The notes beneath the pieces were generated by a model, which searched no databases, had not been told where the DNA came from, and saw nothing but the letters and a program-made list of their open reading frames with translations. A program made the translations under genes and the position numbers. A DNA stretch of 64,000 bases from contig NZ_LDJL01000002.1 in assembly GCF_001431405.1 (NCBI RefSeq), positions 124,001-188,000 of the forward strand. The letters run 5' to 3'. Numbering within the stretch: position 1 is the first letter of the stretch; every line of letters begins with the position of its first letter. Positions 35,981-45,649 of the stretch are shown in pieces. The stretch comes from Pseudoxanthomonas dokdonensis (GTDB lineage: Bacteria > Pseudomonadota > Gammaproteobacteria > Xanthomonadales > Xanthomonadaceae).

Positions 35981-37234
35981 ATGAATACCTCTGCTGATCT
36001 GTTGAAGGAACTGCGCATCGACCGCAAGCCGGCGCCTGCGGAGCCACGCTCGCGCAAGCCGCTGTGGATAACCCTGGGCGTGATCGTCGCGCTGCTGGTG
36101 CTGGCGGTACTCGGCTGGCTGCTGTTTGGCCGCGACAAGGGCATTGAAGTCCGCACTGCGCCGACCGTGGCCCTTAGCAACGGCAGTGCCTCGGCGGCAG
36201 TGCTGGATGCCAGCGGCTATGTGGTTGCGCGGCGGATGGCGACGGTCTCGGCCAAGATCACCGGCAAGGTCAAGGAAGTGCTGATCGAAGAAGGCATGCA
36301 GGTCGAGGAAGGCCAGGTCATGGCCACTCTGGATCCGGTCGACGCCAATGCCACCCGCGATCTTTCGCTGGCCCAGCTGGCCGCCGCGCGCAGCCAGAGC
36401 GGCAGCCTGCAGGCGCAATTGCAGGAAGCCGAAGCCAACGTCAACCGGCTGACCAAGCTGGCCCGCGAACAACTGGTGTCCAAGGCCCAGTACGACCAGG
36501 CGGTGGCCCAGCGCGACACCCTGCGCGCACAACTGGTGACCGCGCAGCGCAACACCCAGGTGGCCTCCGACCAACTGCGCATTTCCGACAACGGCGTCGA
36601 CAACACCATCGTCCGCGCACCGTTTGCCGGGGTGGTGATCGCCAAGGCCGCGCAGCCGGGCGAGATCGTGTCACCGCTGTCGGCCGGCGGCGGTTTCACC
36701 CGTACCGGCATCGGCACCATTGTCGACATGGATTCGCTGGAAGTGGAAGTGGAAGTCGGCGAAGCCTTCATCGGCCGGGTCCAGCCGAAGATGCCGATTG
36801 AAGCCACCCTCAACGCCTATCCGGACTGGAAGATCCCCGGCGAGGTGATCGCGATCATTCCCGCCGCCGACCGCAGCAAGGCCACGGTCAAGGTGCGGGT
36901 CGCGCTGAATTCCAAGGATCCGCGCATCGTCCCGGACATGGGCGTGCGGGTCAGTTTCCTCGAGAAAGCCAAACCGGCCAGCGCCGAGCAGCCCAAGGGC
37001 GTGCGCGCGCCGGGCGCGGCGATTGTCGAGCGTGATGGCGCCGACGTCGCCTTCGTCGTCGATGGCGAGGATCGCGTCGAGCAGCGTGCGCTGACATTGG
37101 CTGGCAAGCTCGGCGATGACCAGCATGTCAGTGCCGGTCTGTCGGCCGGTGAATCGGTGGTGCTGGATCCGCCGGCCGGGCTGAAGGATGGCGACAAGGT
37201 CAGGCTGGTCGAGGAATCGACCGACGCCGAATGA
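35981..37234 (+). CDS. HlyD/MacA-type periplasmic adaptor of an ABC exporter
   Basis: Membrane-fusion protein linking an inner-membrane exporter to the periplasm. Its 417 residues comprise one anchor helix (about 28-48), a lipoyl-like half motif (GKVKEVLIEEGMQVEEGQVMATLD) and a coiled-coil hairpin at about 125-190. The second half motif follows (VRAPFAGVVIAKAAQPGEIV), then a beta-barrel and a C-terminal domain. GGAAGG precedes the ATG. It heads an operon with an ATPase and two FtsX-type permeases, so its partner is an ABC system, not an RND pump. Confidence 0.92.
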   Translation: MNTSADLLKELRIDRKPAPAEPRSRKPLWITLGVIVALLVLAVLGWLLFGRDKGIEVRTAPTVALSNGSASAAVLDASGYVVARRMATVSAKITGKVKEVLIEEGMQVEEGQVMATLDPVDANATRDLSLAQLAAARSQSGSLQAQLQEAEANVNRLTKLAREQLVSKAQYDQAVAQRDTLRAQLVTAQRNTQVASDQLRISDNGVDNTIVRAPFAGVVIAKAAQPGEIVSPLSAGGGFTRTGIGTIVDMDSLEVEVEVGEAFIGRVQPKMPIEATLNAYPDWKIPGEVIAIIPAADRSKATVKVRVALNSKDPRIVPDMGVRVSFLEKAKPASAEQPKGVRAPGAAIVERDGADVAFVVDGEDRVEQRALTLAGKLGDDQHVSAGLSAGESVVLDPPAGLKDGDKVRLVEESTDAE

Positions 37235-37508
37235 GTTTCAGCGGGTGCGCGGTCGTTGGCCGCGCATCATTGCCAGGTCCTGCTGCCAGCGCGCGGGGCC
37301 AGTGAGCGACATCACGACACGGCTGTCGATCCGCCAGCGCGGGCGACGTCGTGAAGATGCAAGTGCAACAGTTCGCGCGGCGTGCCGCGTGATCCCGGCA
37401 ACCATGGGGCGCGAGGGGCGCGCCCGCCGGGATTGTTTCGTGTAGCGATTTTTTCCGTTCACCGTTCCAGCGGGGCCTGCTCCGCTCCACGCCAAAAGGA
37501 ATGCAACG

Positions 37509-38198
<690 letters not shown>

Positions 38199-38209
38199 GC
38201 GAGGCGATC

Positions 38210-39370
38210 ATGAAATATTTTTCGTTGATATGGGCCGCGCTGTTTCGCAGCAAGACCCGCACCTTCCTGACCCTGCTGTCGGTGATTGCCGCGTTCCTGC
38301 TGTTCGGCCTGCTCGATTCGGTGCGGGTGGCGTTCAATTCCGGCGGCAGCGTCGCCGGTGCCAACCGGATGGTGGTGGCGTCGCGACTGTCGATCACCCA
38401 GATGCTGCCGTACAGCCTGCTGAGCCAGATCGAAGCCGTGCCGGGAGTCAGGAAGGCCACCTATGCCGCCTGGTTCGGCGGTATCTACCGCGACCCGAAG
38501 AACTTCTTCCCCAACTTCTCGGTGAGCCCGGATTATTTCGAGATGTACCCCGAATACATCATCGATCCGGCGCAGCTGAAATCCTGGCAGGACGATCGCA
38601 CCGGTGCCATCGTCGGTGAATCGCTGGCTAAGCGCTTTGGCTGGAAGATCGGCGACACCATTCCGCTGCAGGCGACGATATTCCCGCAGAAGGACGGCAG
38701 CAATGCCTGGCCGCTGCACCTGCGCGGCACCTTCAAGCTGGCCGACAGCAAGCGCAAGGGCGAAGAGAACCAGCTGGTGTTCCACTGGAAGTACTTCGAC
38801 GAGGCCAACCAGTACACCAACGGCCAGGTCGGCTGGTACATGGTCAAGCTCGACAATCCCGACCACGCCAGCCGGGTGGCCAAGGCCATTGATGCGATTT
38901 CGCTGAACTCGTCGAACGAAACCAAGACCCAGACCGAACAGGCGTTCAACCAGTCCTTTGCCAAGCAGTTCGCCGACATCGGCCTGATTGTCACCGCGAT
39001 CATGGGCGCGGTGTTCTTCACCCTGATCCTGCTGACCGGCAACACCATGGCCCAGGCGGTGCGTGATCGCATTCCCGAGCTGGCGGTGTTGAAGACCATC
39101 GGCTTCACCAATCGCAGCGTGCTGGCGCTGGTACTGGCCGAGGCGATCCTGCTGATCGTGCTGGGTGGCCTGCTGGGGCTGGCGATCTCGGCGATATTGA
39201 TCCCGGGCATCAGCGCCGCCAGTGGCGGCATGATCTCACTCGGCAGCATGCCGGCCAGCACCTGGCTGATCGGGCTGGCGCTGATGATCGGCATCGGCGT
39301 GGTGGTCGGGCTGTTGCCGGCGATGCGGGCAATGCGGTTGAAGATCGTCGATGCACTGGCGGGGCGCTGA
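38210..39370 (+). CDS. ABC transporter permease, FtsX family (first of two)
   Basis: A 386-residue permease with the MacB/FtsX topology: one N-terminal helix (about 18-40), a large extracytoplasmic domain to about 255, then three helices. The conserved RIPELAVLKTIGFTNRSVLALVLAEA segment is the coupling region that contacts the ATPase. GAGG lies upstream of the ATG, 12 bases after the ATPase stop. It probably dimerises with the second permease. Confidence 0.93.
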   Translation: MKYFSLIWAALFRSKTRTFLTLLSVIAAFLLFGLLDSVRVAFNSGGSVAGANRMVVASRLSITQMLPYSLLSQIEAVPGVRKATYAAWFGGIYRDPKNFFPNFSVSPDYFEMYPEYIIDPAQLKSWQDDRTGAIVGESLAKRFGWKIGDTIPLQATIFPQKDGSNAWPLHLRGTFKLADSKRKGEENQLVFHWKYFDEANQYTNGQVGWYMVKLDNPDHASRVAKAIDAISLNSSNETKTQTEQAFNQSFAKQFADIGLIVTAIMGAVFFTLILLTGNTMAQAVRDRIPELAVLKTIGFTNRSVLALVLAEAILLIVLGGLLGLAISAILIPGISAASGGMISLGSMPASTWLIGLALMIGIGVVVGLLPAMRAMRLKIVDALAGR

Positions 39371-39487
39371 CATGCCGACCCGACCCACCTCATCCGCTGT
39401 CGCCTGCCGTCGCCTGTTCCCGGCAACCGCCGGCCATGCGCGACTCCTCTTCGCTGATGCAGGCTTTGCCTGCGCGGGAGCAACCCG

Positions 39488-40801
39488 ATGAAAAAGAAAC
39501 TGTGGCTGTGGAACCTGTTGTCGATCCTGTTGCTGGCGATCGGCCTGGTCGTCTGGATCATGTTGCCCTGGTACGTGGTGCTGGGGCTGGCGGTACTGGT
39601 CGGCGCGTGGTTGCTGCTGACCCGTCCCGGTCGCCTGTCACTGGCGGCCGCGCGGGTCGGTATCGCCAGCCTGCCGCAACGCTGGGGCGCATCGTCGGTG
39701 ATCATCGTCGGCATCGCCGGCGTGGTCGGGGTGCTGGTGGCGATGCTGGCGATGGGCGAAGGCTTCCAGGCCACGCTCAAGGGCACCGGCAGCGAGCAGA
39801 CCGCGATCATCCTGCGCGGTGGATCGCAGGCTGAAACCAATTCCGTGATCACCCGCGATCAACTGCCGTTGATCTCGACCCTGGCCGGTGTTGCCAAGGA
39901 TGCGCAGGGCCGCGCGGCGCTGTCGGCCGAGCTATCGCAGGTGGTCAACCTGCCGGTGGCCAGTACCGGCGAGGATGCCAACGCGCAGTTCCGCGGGGTC
40001 AGCGACGCGGCCTGGGGAGTGCGACCGCAGATCAGGATCATCGAGGGCCGCAAGTTCAACGTCGGCGTCCGTGAGATCGTGGTCGGCCAGGGTGCCAGGA
40101 ACCAGTATCGCGGGCTGGAGGTCGGCAAGACCTTGCGCCTGGGCAACCAGGCATGGACCGTGGTCGGTGTGTTCGCCTCCGGAGATGCGTTTGATTCGGA
40201 GATCTGGACCGATATCGAAACCCTGGCTTCGGCCTATGACCGTCGCGCCTACCAGTCGGTCACGATCAAGCTGGATGGCAAGGATGGCTTCAAGCAATTG
40301 AAGGCGGCGCTGGATGCCGACCCACGACTGAAGCTGGACGTGCAGACCACCGTCGATTACTACTCCAAGCAGTCCGAGGGCCTGGCCAAGCTGATCAAGA
40401 TCCTGGGCACGGTGATTGGCACCATCATGGCGATCGGCGCGGTATTCGGCGCACTCAACACCATGTACGCCGCGGTCGCCGGGCGTGCGCGCGAGATCGC
40501 GACCATGCGCGCGATTGGTTTCCGCGGCCTGCCAGTGGTGATGGCGGTGATGCTGGAAACCATGCTGCTGGCCTTGCTCGGCGGTGTCCTCGGCGGGCTG
40601 ATCGCCTGGCTGGTGTTCAATGGGTACAGCGTCGCCACCCTGGGCTCCAACTTCAGCCAGGTGGTGTTCCAGTTCAAGGTCTCGCCGGATCTGTTGTGGA
40701 CCGGCCTGAAATGGGCGCTGGGCATCGGCCTGGTCGGTGGCCTGTTCCCGGCCTTGCGCGCGGCACGGTTGCCGATCACCACCGCCCTGCGCGAGGTTTG
40801 A
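39488..40801 (+). CDS. ABC transporter permease, FtsX family (second of two)
   Basis: A 437-residue permease similar in topology to the preceding one but with an additional N-terminal hairpin of two helices (about 10-45). The periplasmic domain spans about 90-305. The final three helices include the coupling segment GRAREIATMRAIGFRGLPVV. GGGAG lies upstream. Two different FtsX subunits plus one adaptor and one ATPase suggest a heterodimeric MacB-like exporter for a membrane-active compound or lipid, which is inference. The 117-base gap before it holds a small GCAGGC hairpin. Confidence 0.93.
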   Translation: MKKKLWLWNLLSILLLAIGLVVWIMLPWYVVLGLAVLVGAWLLLTRPGRLSLAAARVGIASLPQRWGASSVIIVGIAGVVGVLVAMLAMGEGFQATLKGTGSEQTAIILRGGSQAETNSVITRDQLPLISTLAGVAKDAQGRAALSAELSQVVNLPVASTGEDANAQFRGVSDAAWGVRPQIRIIEGRKFNVGVREIVVGQGARNQYRGLEVGKTLRLGNQAWTVVGVFASGDAFDSEIWTDIETLASAYDRRAYQSVTIKLDGKDGFKQLKAALDADPRLKLDVQTTVDYYSKQSEGLAKLIKILGTVIGTIMAIGAVFGALNTMYAAVAGRAREIATMRAIGFRGLPVVMAVMLETMLLALLGGVLGGLIAWLVFNGYSVATLGSNFSQVVFQFKVSPDLLWTGLKWALGIGLVGGLFPALRAARLPITTALREV

Positions 40802-40803
40802 TA

Positions 40804-41868
40804 TTGAGCTGGATTGTGTCGCATGCGCGCGGGCCAGGGTTGGCGCTGGCCTGCGCCTTGGCTGCCAGCAGTTGCGCATCACTGGCCGATCGCATCGTCA
40901 ACCCACCGGTCTCGGCCGCCACGTTGTCGGCCGCGGACATGCTGGAGCTGCCGCGTGATGAGATCCGCACCGTGCAGGGCAACCGGATCTCCTATTACAC
41001 GGTCACCCCCGGCGACTACGCGATCAAGAACCGTTTTTCGCGGCAAGCCGACAGCTTCGAACTGAAGGTCAACATCGAGCGCCTGCAACCGGCGCGGGTC
41101 ACGGCCACCCGCGGCACCGTCATTTACCTGCACGGCTGGGGCACGGATGCCAGCAGTCTGCTGCCGTGGTCGGTTGCGCTGTCGGAAAGCGGCTACCGCG
41201 GCATCGTCGTCGACCTGCGAAACCACGGCCATTCCGATCCGGCGCCACTGGGTTTCGGCCTGCGTGAAGCGCAGGATCTGGCGCAGCTGATACCGCAGTG
41301 GCGGCAACAGGGCCTGATCCAGGAACCGCTGTTCCTGTTCGGTCATTCGATGGGCGCGACCACCGCGCTGTTCCTGGCCGATCTCATCACGGCACAGCCG
41401 CCGGCTGGCGTGATCGCGTTTGCTCCGTATGCCAATGCCGGCCAGGCGGTGCCGCAGTTCCTCGAACGGACGCTGCAGGACCGTCACACGCCGGCGCTGG
41501 CGCGCTGGTGGTACGACCCGGCACGCATCCAACGCGGTCTGGTCGAAACCCAGCAACGCTTGGACCTGCAATTGTCCAGCGTCGACGTCAGCGATGCGGT
41601 GGCCACCACCCCGGTGTGCACGTTGATACTGCACGGTGCCGGGGACCTGCTGGTGCCAGCGGCCGAGTCGCAACCACTGGGCGCAGCCAATCCACGCGTG
41701 CAGCACATATCGTTGCCGCTGGACAATCACGTCAGCGCGATCGCGCGCATGGGCTGGCTGCGGGATCCTCTCGCCAGCTGGATGGCCGCTGCGGCACAGG
41801 ACTCGGATTGCGCAGCGCTGGATGCCGGCCCCGACCCTTCACAACTGCCGGCCAACGCGGCGCCCTGA
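40804..41868 (+). CDS. Alpha/beta-fold hydrolase, probable lipoprotein
   Basis: A 354-residue serine hydrolase. The oxyanion region is YLHGWGTDASSLLPW, the nucleophile is Ser in FGHSMGATTA, the acid is probably Asp in LHGAGDLLVPA, and the His lies in LPLDNHVSA. I begin at TTG 40804, two bases after the permease stop, because GAGG lies eight bases upstream. The resulting N-terminus (ACALAASSC) then looks like a lipoprotein signal; GTG 40816 is the alternative. It is closely related to the next gene, so the two arose by duplication. It is probably co-transcribed with the exporter. Confidence 0.85.
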   Translation: MSWIVSHARGPGLALACALAASSCASLADRIVNPPVSAATLSAADMLELPRDEIRTVQGNRISYYTVTPGDYAIKNRFSRQADSFELKVNIERLQPARVTATRGTVIYLHGWGTDASSLLPWSVALSESGYRGIVVDLRNHGHSDPAPLGFGLREAQDLAQLIPQWRQQGLIQEPLFLFGHSMGATTALFLADLITAQPPAGVIAFAPYANAGQAVPQFLERTLQDRHTPALARWWYDPARIQRGLVETQQRLDLQLSSVDVSDAVATTPVCTLILHGAGDLLVPAAESQPLGAANPRVQHISLPLDNHVSAIARMGWLRDPLASWMAAAAQDSDCAALDAGPDPSQLPANAAP

Positions 41869-41983
41869 TCCCCTCCGCATGAAGTTACGGCAACTGTCAT
41901 CGTAGTGTCATCGTGGCGCGGTAGATGGGAGGGTTGGCCCGGGCTAACGTGGGCGCCCTTTTTTATCTGCCGTGGCTGCCCCG

Positions 41984-43081
41984 ATGATGCGTGTGCTGTT
42001 ATGCCTGTTCGCCTGTACCTGCCTGTGGCTGGCCAGCTGCATGGCGCCGGCGTCGGCCTCGCTCAGCAGCCTGCTGGTGGCGCCGTCGGGGGTGTCGCCA
42101 CTGCTTCCCGTTGAGCGAATCGAAGCGATGACGGCGACCCTGCATAGTCGTAGCGGGCAGGTGCGCAGTCGCGACGGGGTAGCGATTTTCTGGCGGCTGC
42201 TGGACCCCGGCGATTATCACTTCCATTACCGCTATCGCCCGGCCGGCATCGCTGCGTCCGGCCAGCACGATGATGCCGTCCACGCCGATTTCGATATCGA
42301 TTTCAGCGCGCCCAGCGGCCCGCCGCCGACCCCGCGTGGCACCGTGGTGCTGCTGCATGGCTGGATGATGGATGGCGGTTCGCTGCTGCCGTGGGCGCTG
42401 GATCTGGCCCAGGCCGGCTATCGCACGGTCAGCATCGACCTGCGCAACCATGGCCGCTCCGGCGCCGGCCTGTCCGGTTATGGCACCCGCGAGTCGGACG
42501 ACGTCGCCAGCGTCATCCGCAGCCTGCGTGAGCAAGGTGAAATCAGTGGTCCGGTGTATCTGCTGGGGGTGTCGTACGGGGCGGCGACGGCGCTGTTCAC
42601 CGCGCAATCGATGGGTGACGAAATCAGCGGGGTAATCGCGATGGAATCATTTGCCAATGCCGGTCGTGCAATCCGCGACATGGTCCCGCACATGCTGGCG
42701 CGGCAGCCGGATGACTGGCTTGGCCAAGCCCAGGCCAGGCTGCTGCGCTGGCATTACGGCGGCCAGGACATGGATGCGGTGATCGCCGAAGCCGACGCAC
42801 GCCTGGGGCTGGATCTGGATCGGGTCGATGTCAGCCGGGTGGTGGCCTCGGCGCCGGCCTGCATCCTGCTGCTGCACGGCGATCAGGATCAGCACGTGCC
42901 GGTGGCGCACGGACGTTTGCTGGCGAAGTCGTCGGCGCGGGTGCGCTACATCGAAATGGCCGGCGAAAACCATCTCAGCCTGCCGCTGCGGGTGGATCGG
43001 CTTGCGCCAACGGTCAGCGACTGGCTGGCGCGCACCGCGCATCCGCGCAGCCACTGCCCGCAACCGAAACTACCGGCCTGA
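41984..43081 (+). CDS. Alpha/beta-fold hydrolase lipoprotein, paralogue of the preceding gene
   Basis: A 365-residue precursor with lipobox LWLASC, then a hydrolase domain. Shared blocks with the upstream gene include LLHGWMMDGGSLLPW and SIDLRNHGRS; the nucleophile is Ser in LGVSYGAATA, the acid Asp in LHGDQDQHVPV and the base His in GENHLSL. The GHSMG motif of the paralogue is GVSYG here. The start is ATG 41984 or the following ATG. The 115-base gap before it holds two TGTCATCG direct repeats and a GC-rich palindrome followed by six T, so it may have its own promoter. Confidence 0.88.
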   Translation: MMRVLLCLFACTCLWLASCMAPASASLSSLLVAPSGVSPLLPVERIEAMTATLHSRSGQVRSRDGVAIFWRLLDPGDYHFHYRYRPAGIAASGQHDDAVHADFDIDFSAPSGPPPTPRGTVVLLHGWMMDGGSLLPWALDLAQAGYRTVSIDLRNHGRSGAGLSGYGTRESDDVASVIRSLREQGEISGPVYLLGVSYGAATALFTAQSMGDEISGVIAMESFANAGRAIRDMVPHMLARQPDDWLGQAQARLLRWHYGGQDMDAVIAEADARLGLDLDRVDVSRVVASAPACILLLHGDQDQHVPVAHGRLLAKSSARVRYIEMAGENHLSLPLRVDRLAPTVSDWLARTAHPRSHCPQPKLPA

Positions 43082-43102
43082 GAGGTCGGCGCGCGCAGCC
43101 GG

Positions 43103-43714
43103 TTATTGTGGATCCAGCAGGCCCAGCGCGATCGCTTCGGCCATCGCTTGCGGCGTATCCAGATCGCGCCACAGCTCCGGCGCATCCAGCCAGCCAACGC
43201 GGTCGGCCGGCAGCGCGTTGAGCTGATGGCGCAAACCTTTGTCAGCCCGCAATCCGGCCTGCCGCAGCAACATCGCCGGCACCACGGCCGGGATGCCCGC
43301 GCGGCGGGCTTGGCCATCCGTATGTGCGGTCGCCGCGCAGCCGGACTCGCTGGCGGCGGCCATTTGCAGCAATGCCTGCAGATGGCTGACCGTCAGCGCC
43401 GGCTGATCGGTGGTCAGCATCAGCACCGGGCCATCGTATTGCTGCAACTGCGTTGCCGCCCGTCGCACACTGCTGCCGAGGCCGTGCTGCCAATCAGGAT
43501 GCGACAGGCAGTGCAGCGGCAGTCCCTGCAGCGCGGCACGGATGTCCGCTTCGAACGCACCACAGATCACCAGCACTTCGTCGGCATCGGTGGCCAGAGC
43601 CAGCCTGGCCACTCGCCGCACCAGCGGCTCGCCATCGCGCAACAACAGTTGCTTGGGCCGGCCCAGGCGCCGGCTGCCACCGGCGGCCAGCAATACCGCG
43701 CGATGCCGGCTCAC
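43103..43714 (-). CDS. MobA-like NTP transferase (MocA type)
   Basis: A 203-residue nucleotidyltransferase that by family would attach CMP or GMP to a molybdopterin cofactor. The N-terminal nucleotide-binding loop is LLAAGGSRRLGRPKQLL; the metal-binding Asp lies in LMLTTDQPAL. The ATG overlaps the stop of the XdhC gene (ATGA), so the two are coupled. MocA with XdhC usually serves enzymes such as xanthine dehydrogenase, but no molybdoenzyme gene is next to them here. Confidence 0.9.
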   Translation of the reverse strand: MSRHRAVLLAAGGSRRLGRPKQLLLRDGEPLVRRVARLALATDADEVLVICGAFEADIRAALQGLPLHCLSHPDWQHGLGSSVRRAATQLQQYDGPVLMLTTDQPALTVSHLQALLQMAAASESGCAATAHTDGQARRAGIPAVVPAMLLRQAGLRADKGLRHQLNALPADRVGWLDAPELWRDLDTPQAMAEAIALGLLDPQ

Positions 43715-44673
43715 TGGCGCTCGCCGGAATGCAGCAGTTGCAATTGCGCGGCGATGCTCAGCGCGATCGCTTGCGGGCCCTGTCCACCCAGCTTGATGCC
43801 CACCGGTGAATGCAGCCGTGGGGACAGGCGCGCCTGCAATGCGTCGGGGATCAACTTGAACAGATCATCATGACGCCGGCGCGGGCCGAGCAAGCCCAGG
43901 AACGGTATCGCGGTGGCGGCGAGCGCGGTCAGTGCCTCGCGATCCATGTCGAAATGATGGTGCATCACCAACGCTGCATCGAACCTGGCAGCGTGCGGCA
44001 GATCCTCGAAGCTGCCACGGATGAAGGCATCGGCATGCTGCGCCTGTGCCAGCCAGCGCGGTCGCCGTTCGATCAGCGTGCTCATCCAGCCCAGGGTGCG
44101 CAGCTGCGGCAGCAGGAAGCCGGTTTCCGGGCCGGCGCCCAGTACCAGCAGTGACGGCGGCGGCGGCAGTTGCAGCTCGACCGCGGCCAGCGCCGGTGCA
44201 TCGTGGAACGACTCGACTTCGGCAAATTCCCAGCGCTGCCGGTGCAGGCCGAGGCTGGCATCGACAACCCCCTCGTCAACGAACTGCAGATGCAGCGTGC
44301 CCTGCCCGGCCTGCCACGCGGCGACCAGTTGCGGCCACTGCTGCAGCTGCCGCAGTGGCAACAATGCGATATGCAGTTTGCCGCGACAGCCGACCGCCGA
44401 ACCGGCGAACAGATCTTCGTCATCGCGGGTGTCGATGCACATCCAGCCCAGCGCATTGCGTTGCGCCACTTCGGCGGCACAGCGGGCGATTTCCGGTTCC
44501 AGGCAACCGCCGCTGAGCCAGCCCACCGGCGTCGCGTCGGTGACGAACAGGGCCAGCGCGCCGGCGCGGACATAGGTCGAGCCTTCGGTCTGTACCACGA
44601 TCGCCAGCGTGGCAGTCTGGTCGTGTCGATGCGCGACCAGGCTAGCGTCCATTACCGTGCGTAAAGCTGTCAT
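43711..44673 (-). CDS. XdhC family molybdenum-cofactor insertion protein
   Basis: A 320-residue chaperone-type protein. The N-terminal XdhC/CoxI domain (QTEGSTYVRAGALALFVTD, then SGGCLEPEIARCA with the conserved Cys) is followed by a Rossmann-like C-terminal domain starting LLVLGAGPETGFLLPQL. It binds and sulfurates molybdenum cofactor before insertion into xanthine dehydrogenase-type enzymes. I use ATG 44673; the frame open to 44844 overlaps the next gene. Its stop overlaps the nucleotidyltransferase start by four bases. Confidence 0.9.
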   Translation of the reverse strand: MTALRTVMDASLVAHRHDQTATLAIVVQTEGSTYVRAGALALFVTDATPVGWLSGGCLEPEIARCAAEVAQRNALGWMCIDTRDDEDLFAGSAVGCRGKLHIALLPLRQLQQWPQLVAAWQAGQGTLHLQFVDEGVVDASLGLHRQRWEFAEVESFHDAPALAAVELQLPPPPSLLVLGAGPETGFLLPQLRTLGWMSTLIERRPRWLAQAQHADAFIRGSFEDLPHAARFDAALVMHHHFDMDREALTALAATAIPFLGLLGPRRRHDDLFKLIPDALQARLSPRLHSPVGIKLGGQGPQAIALSIAAQLQLLHSGERQ

Positions 44674-44719
44674 GGCGACAGCATAAGCGGCAGGGCGACA
44701 AAGCCCAACCGCGGCGCTT

Positions 44720-45649
44720 TCAATCGATCGCGGTACCGGCGCTGCCAGCGACCACCGGCTGGCGCCGGCGCGAGCGCAGCCAGCTGTCGCTGGCGAATAT
44801 CGCCAGGCCGACCCAGATGGCGGCGAAGCCCAGCATGCGTTCACTGCCGAAGGGCTCCTTGAACACCAGCACCCCGATCAGCAGTTGGATGGTCGGCGCG
44901 ATGTACTGCAGCAGCCCGACCACCGACAGCGGAATGCGCTTGACCCCGTAGGCAAAGCCAATCAGCGGAATCGCGGTGACCACGCCGCCGAAGATCAGCA
45001 GCAGGTCCTGGGCCAGCGAGAACTGGTGCAGGAAGCCACCGCCGTGGCCGGCTTCGCACCAGATCAGATAGGCCAGCGCCGGCACGAACAGGTACAGGCT
45101 TTCCACCCCGAGGCCGGCAACCGCGTCCACCGCCACCAGCTTGCGCAGCAGCCCGTAAGTGGCGAACGACAATGCCAGCCCCAGCGCGATCCACGGCGGC
45201 GAACCGGCCTGCCAGGTCAGCCACGACACCCCAAGCAGGGCGAAGGCCACCGCGATCCACTGCGCCCGGCTCAGGCGCTCGTGCAGGATCAGCACGCCCA
45301 TGACCACGTTGATCAACGGATTGATGAAGTAACCCAGACTGGTTTCCACTACATGACCGGCGTTGACCGCCCAGATGTACAGGCCCCAGTTGAAGGCAAT
45401 CGCCAGGCCACTGAACAGCAGCGTCGGCAGCGCGCGCGGCTGCGCCTTGATCGTGCGCAGCCAGCCCAGTCCATCCTTCAGCAGCAGCCAGACCACCACC
45501 AGCAACCCGCTCCAGATCACCCGGTGGGCCATGATCTGGAACGAGGGCACCGCCTGCAGCAGATGCCAGTACAGCGGCACCACGCCCCACAGGACAAATG
45601 TCAGCGCGGTGATCAGCAGGCCGCGACGGTCCATCGCCGATGCGCTCAT
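44720..45649 (-). CDS. rarD: RarD-type EamA family permease
   Basis: A 309-residue protein with ten predicted helices in two EamA repeats. The RarD hallmarks are FVLWGVVPLYWHLL in helix 1, FNWGLYIWAVNAGHVVETSLGYFINPL in the middle, and GLLQYIAPTIQLLIGVLVFKEPF near the end. The product's substrate is not established (the name comes from chloramphenicol sensitivity). Its ATG overlaps the stop of the upstream EamA gene by four bases, so the two exporters are coupled. Confidence 0.92.
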   Translation of the reverse strand: MSASAMDRRGLLITALTFVLWGVVPLYWHLLQAVPSFQIMAHRVIWSGLLVVVWLLLKDGLGWLRTIKAQPRALPTLLFSGLAIAFNWGLYIWAVNAGHVVETSLGYFINPLINVVMGVLILHERLSRAQWIAVAFALLGVSWLTWQAGSPPWIALGLALSFATYGLLRKLVAVDAVAGLGVESLYLFVPALAYLIWCEAGHGGGFLHQFSLAQDLLLIFGGVVTAIPLIGFAYGVKRIPLSVVGLLQYIAPTIQLLIGVLVFKEPFGSERMLGFAAIWVGLAIFASDSWLRSRRRQPVVAGSAGTAID

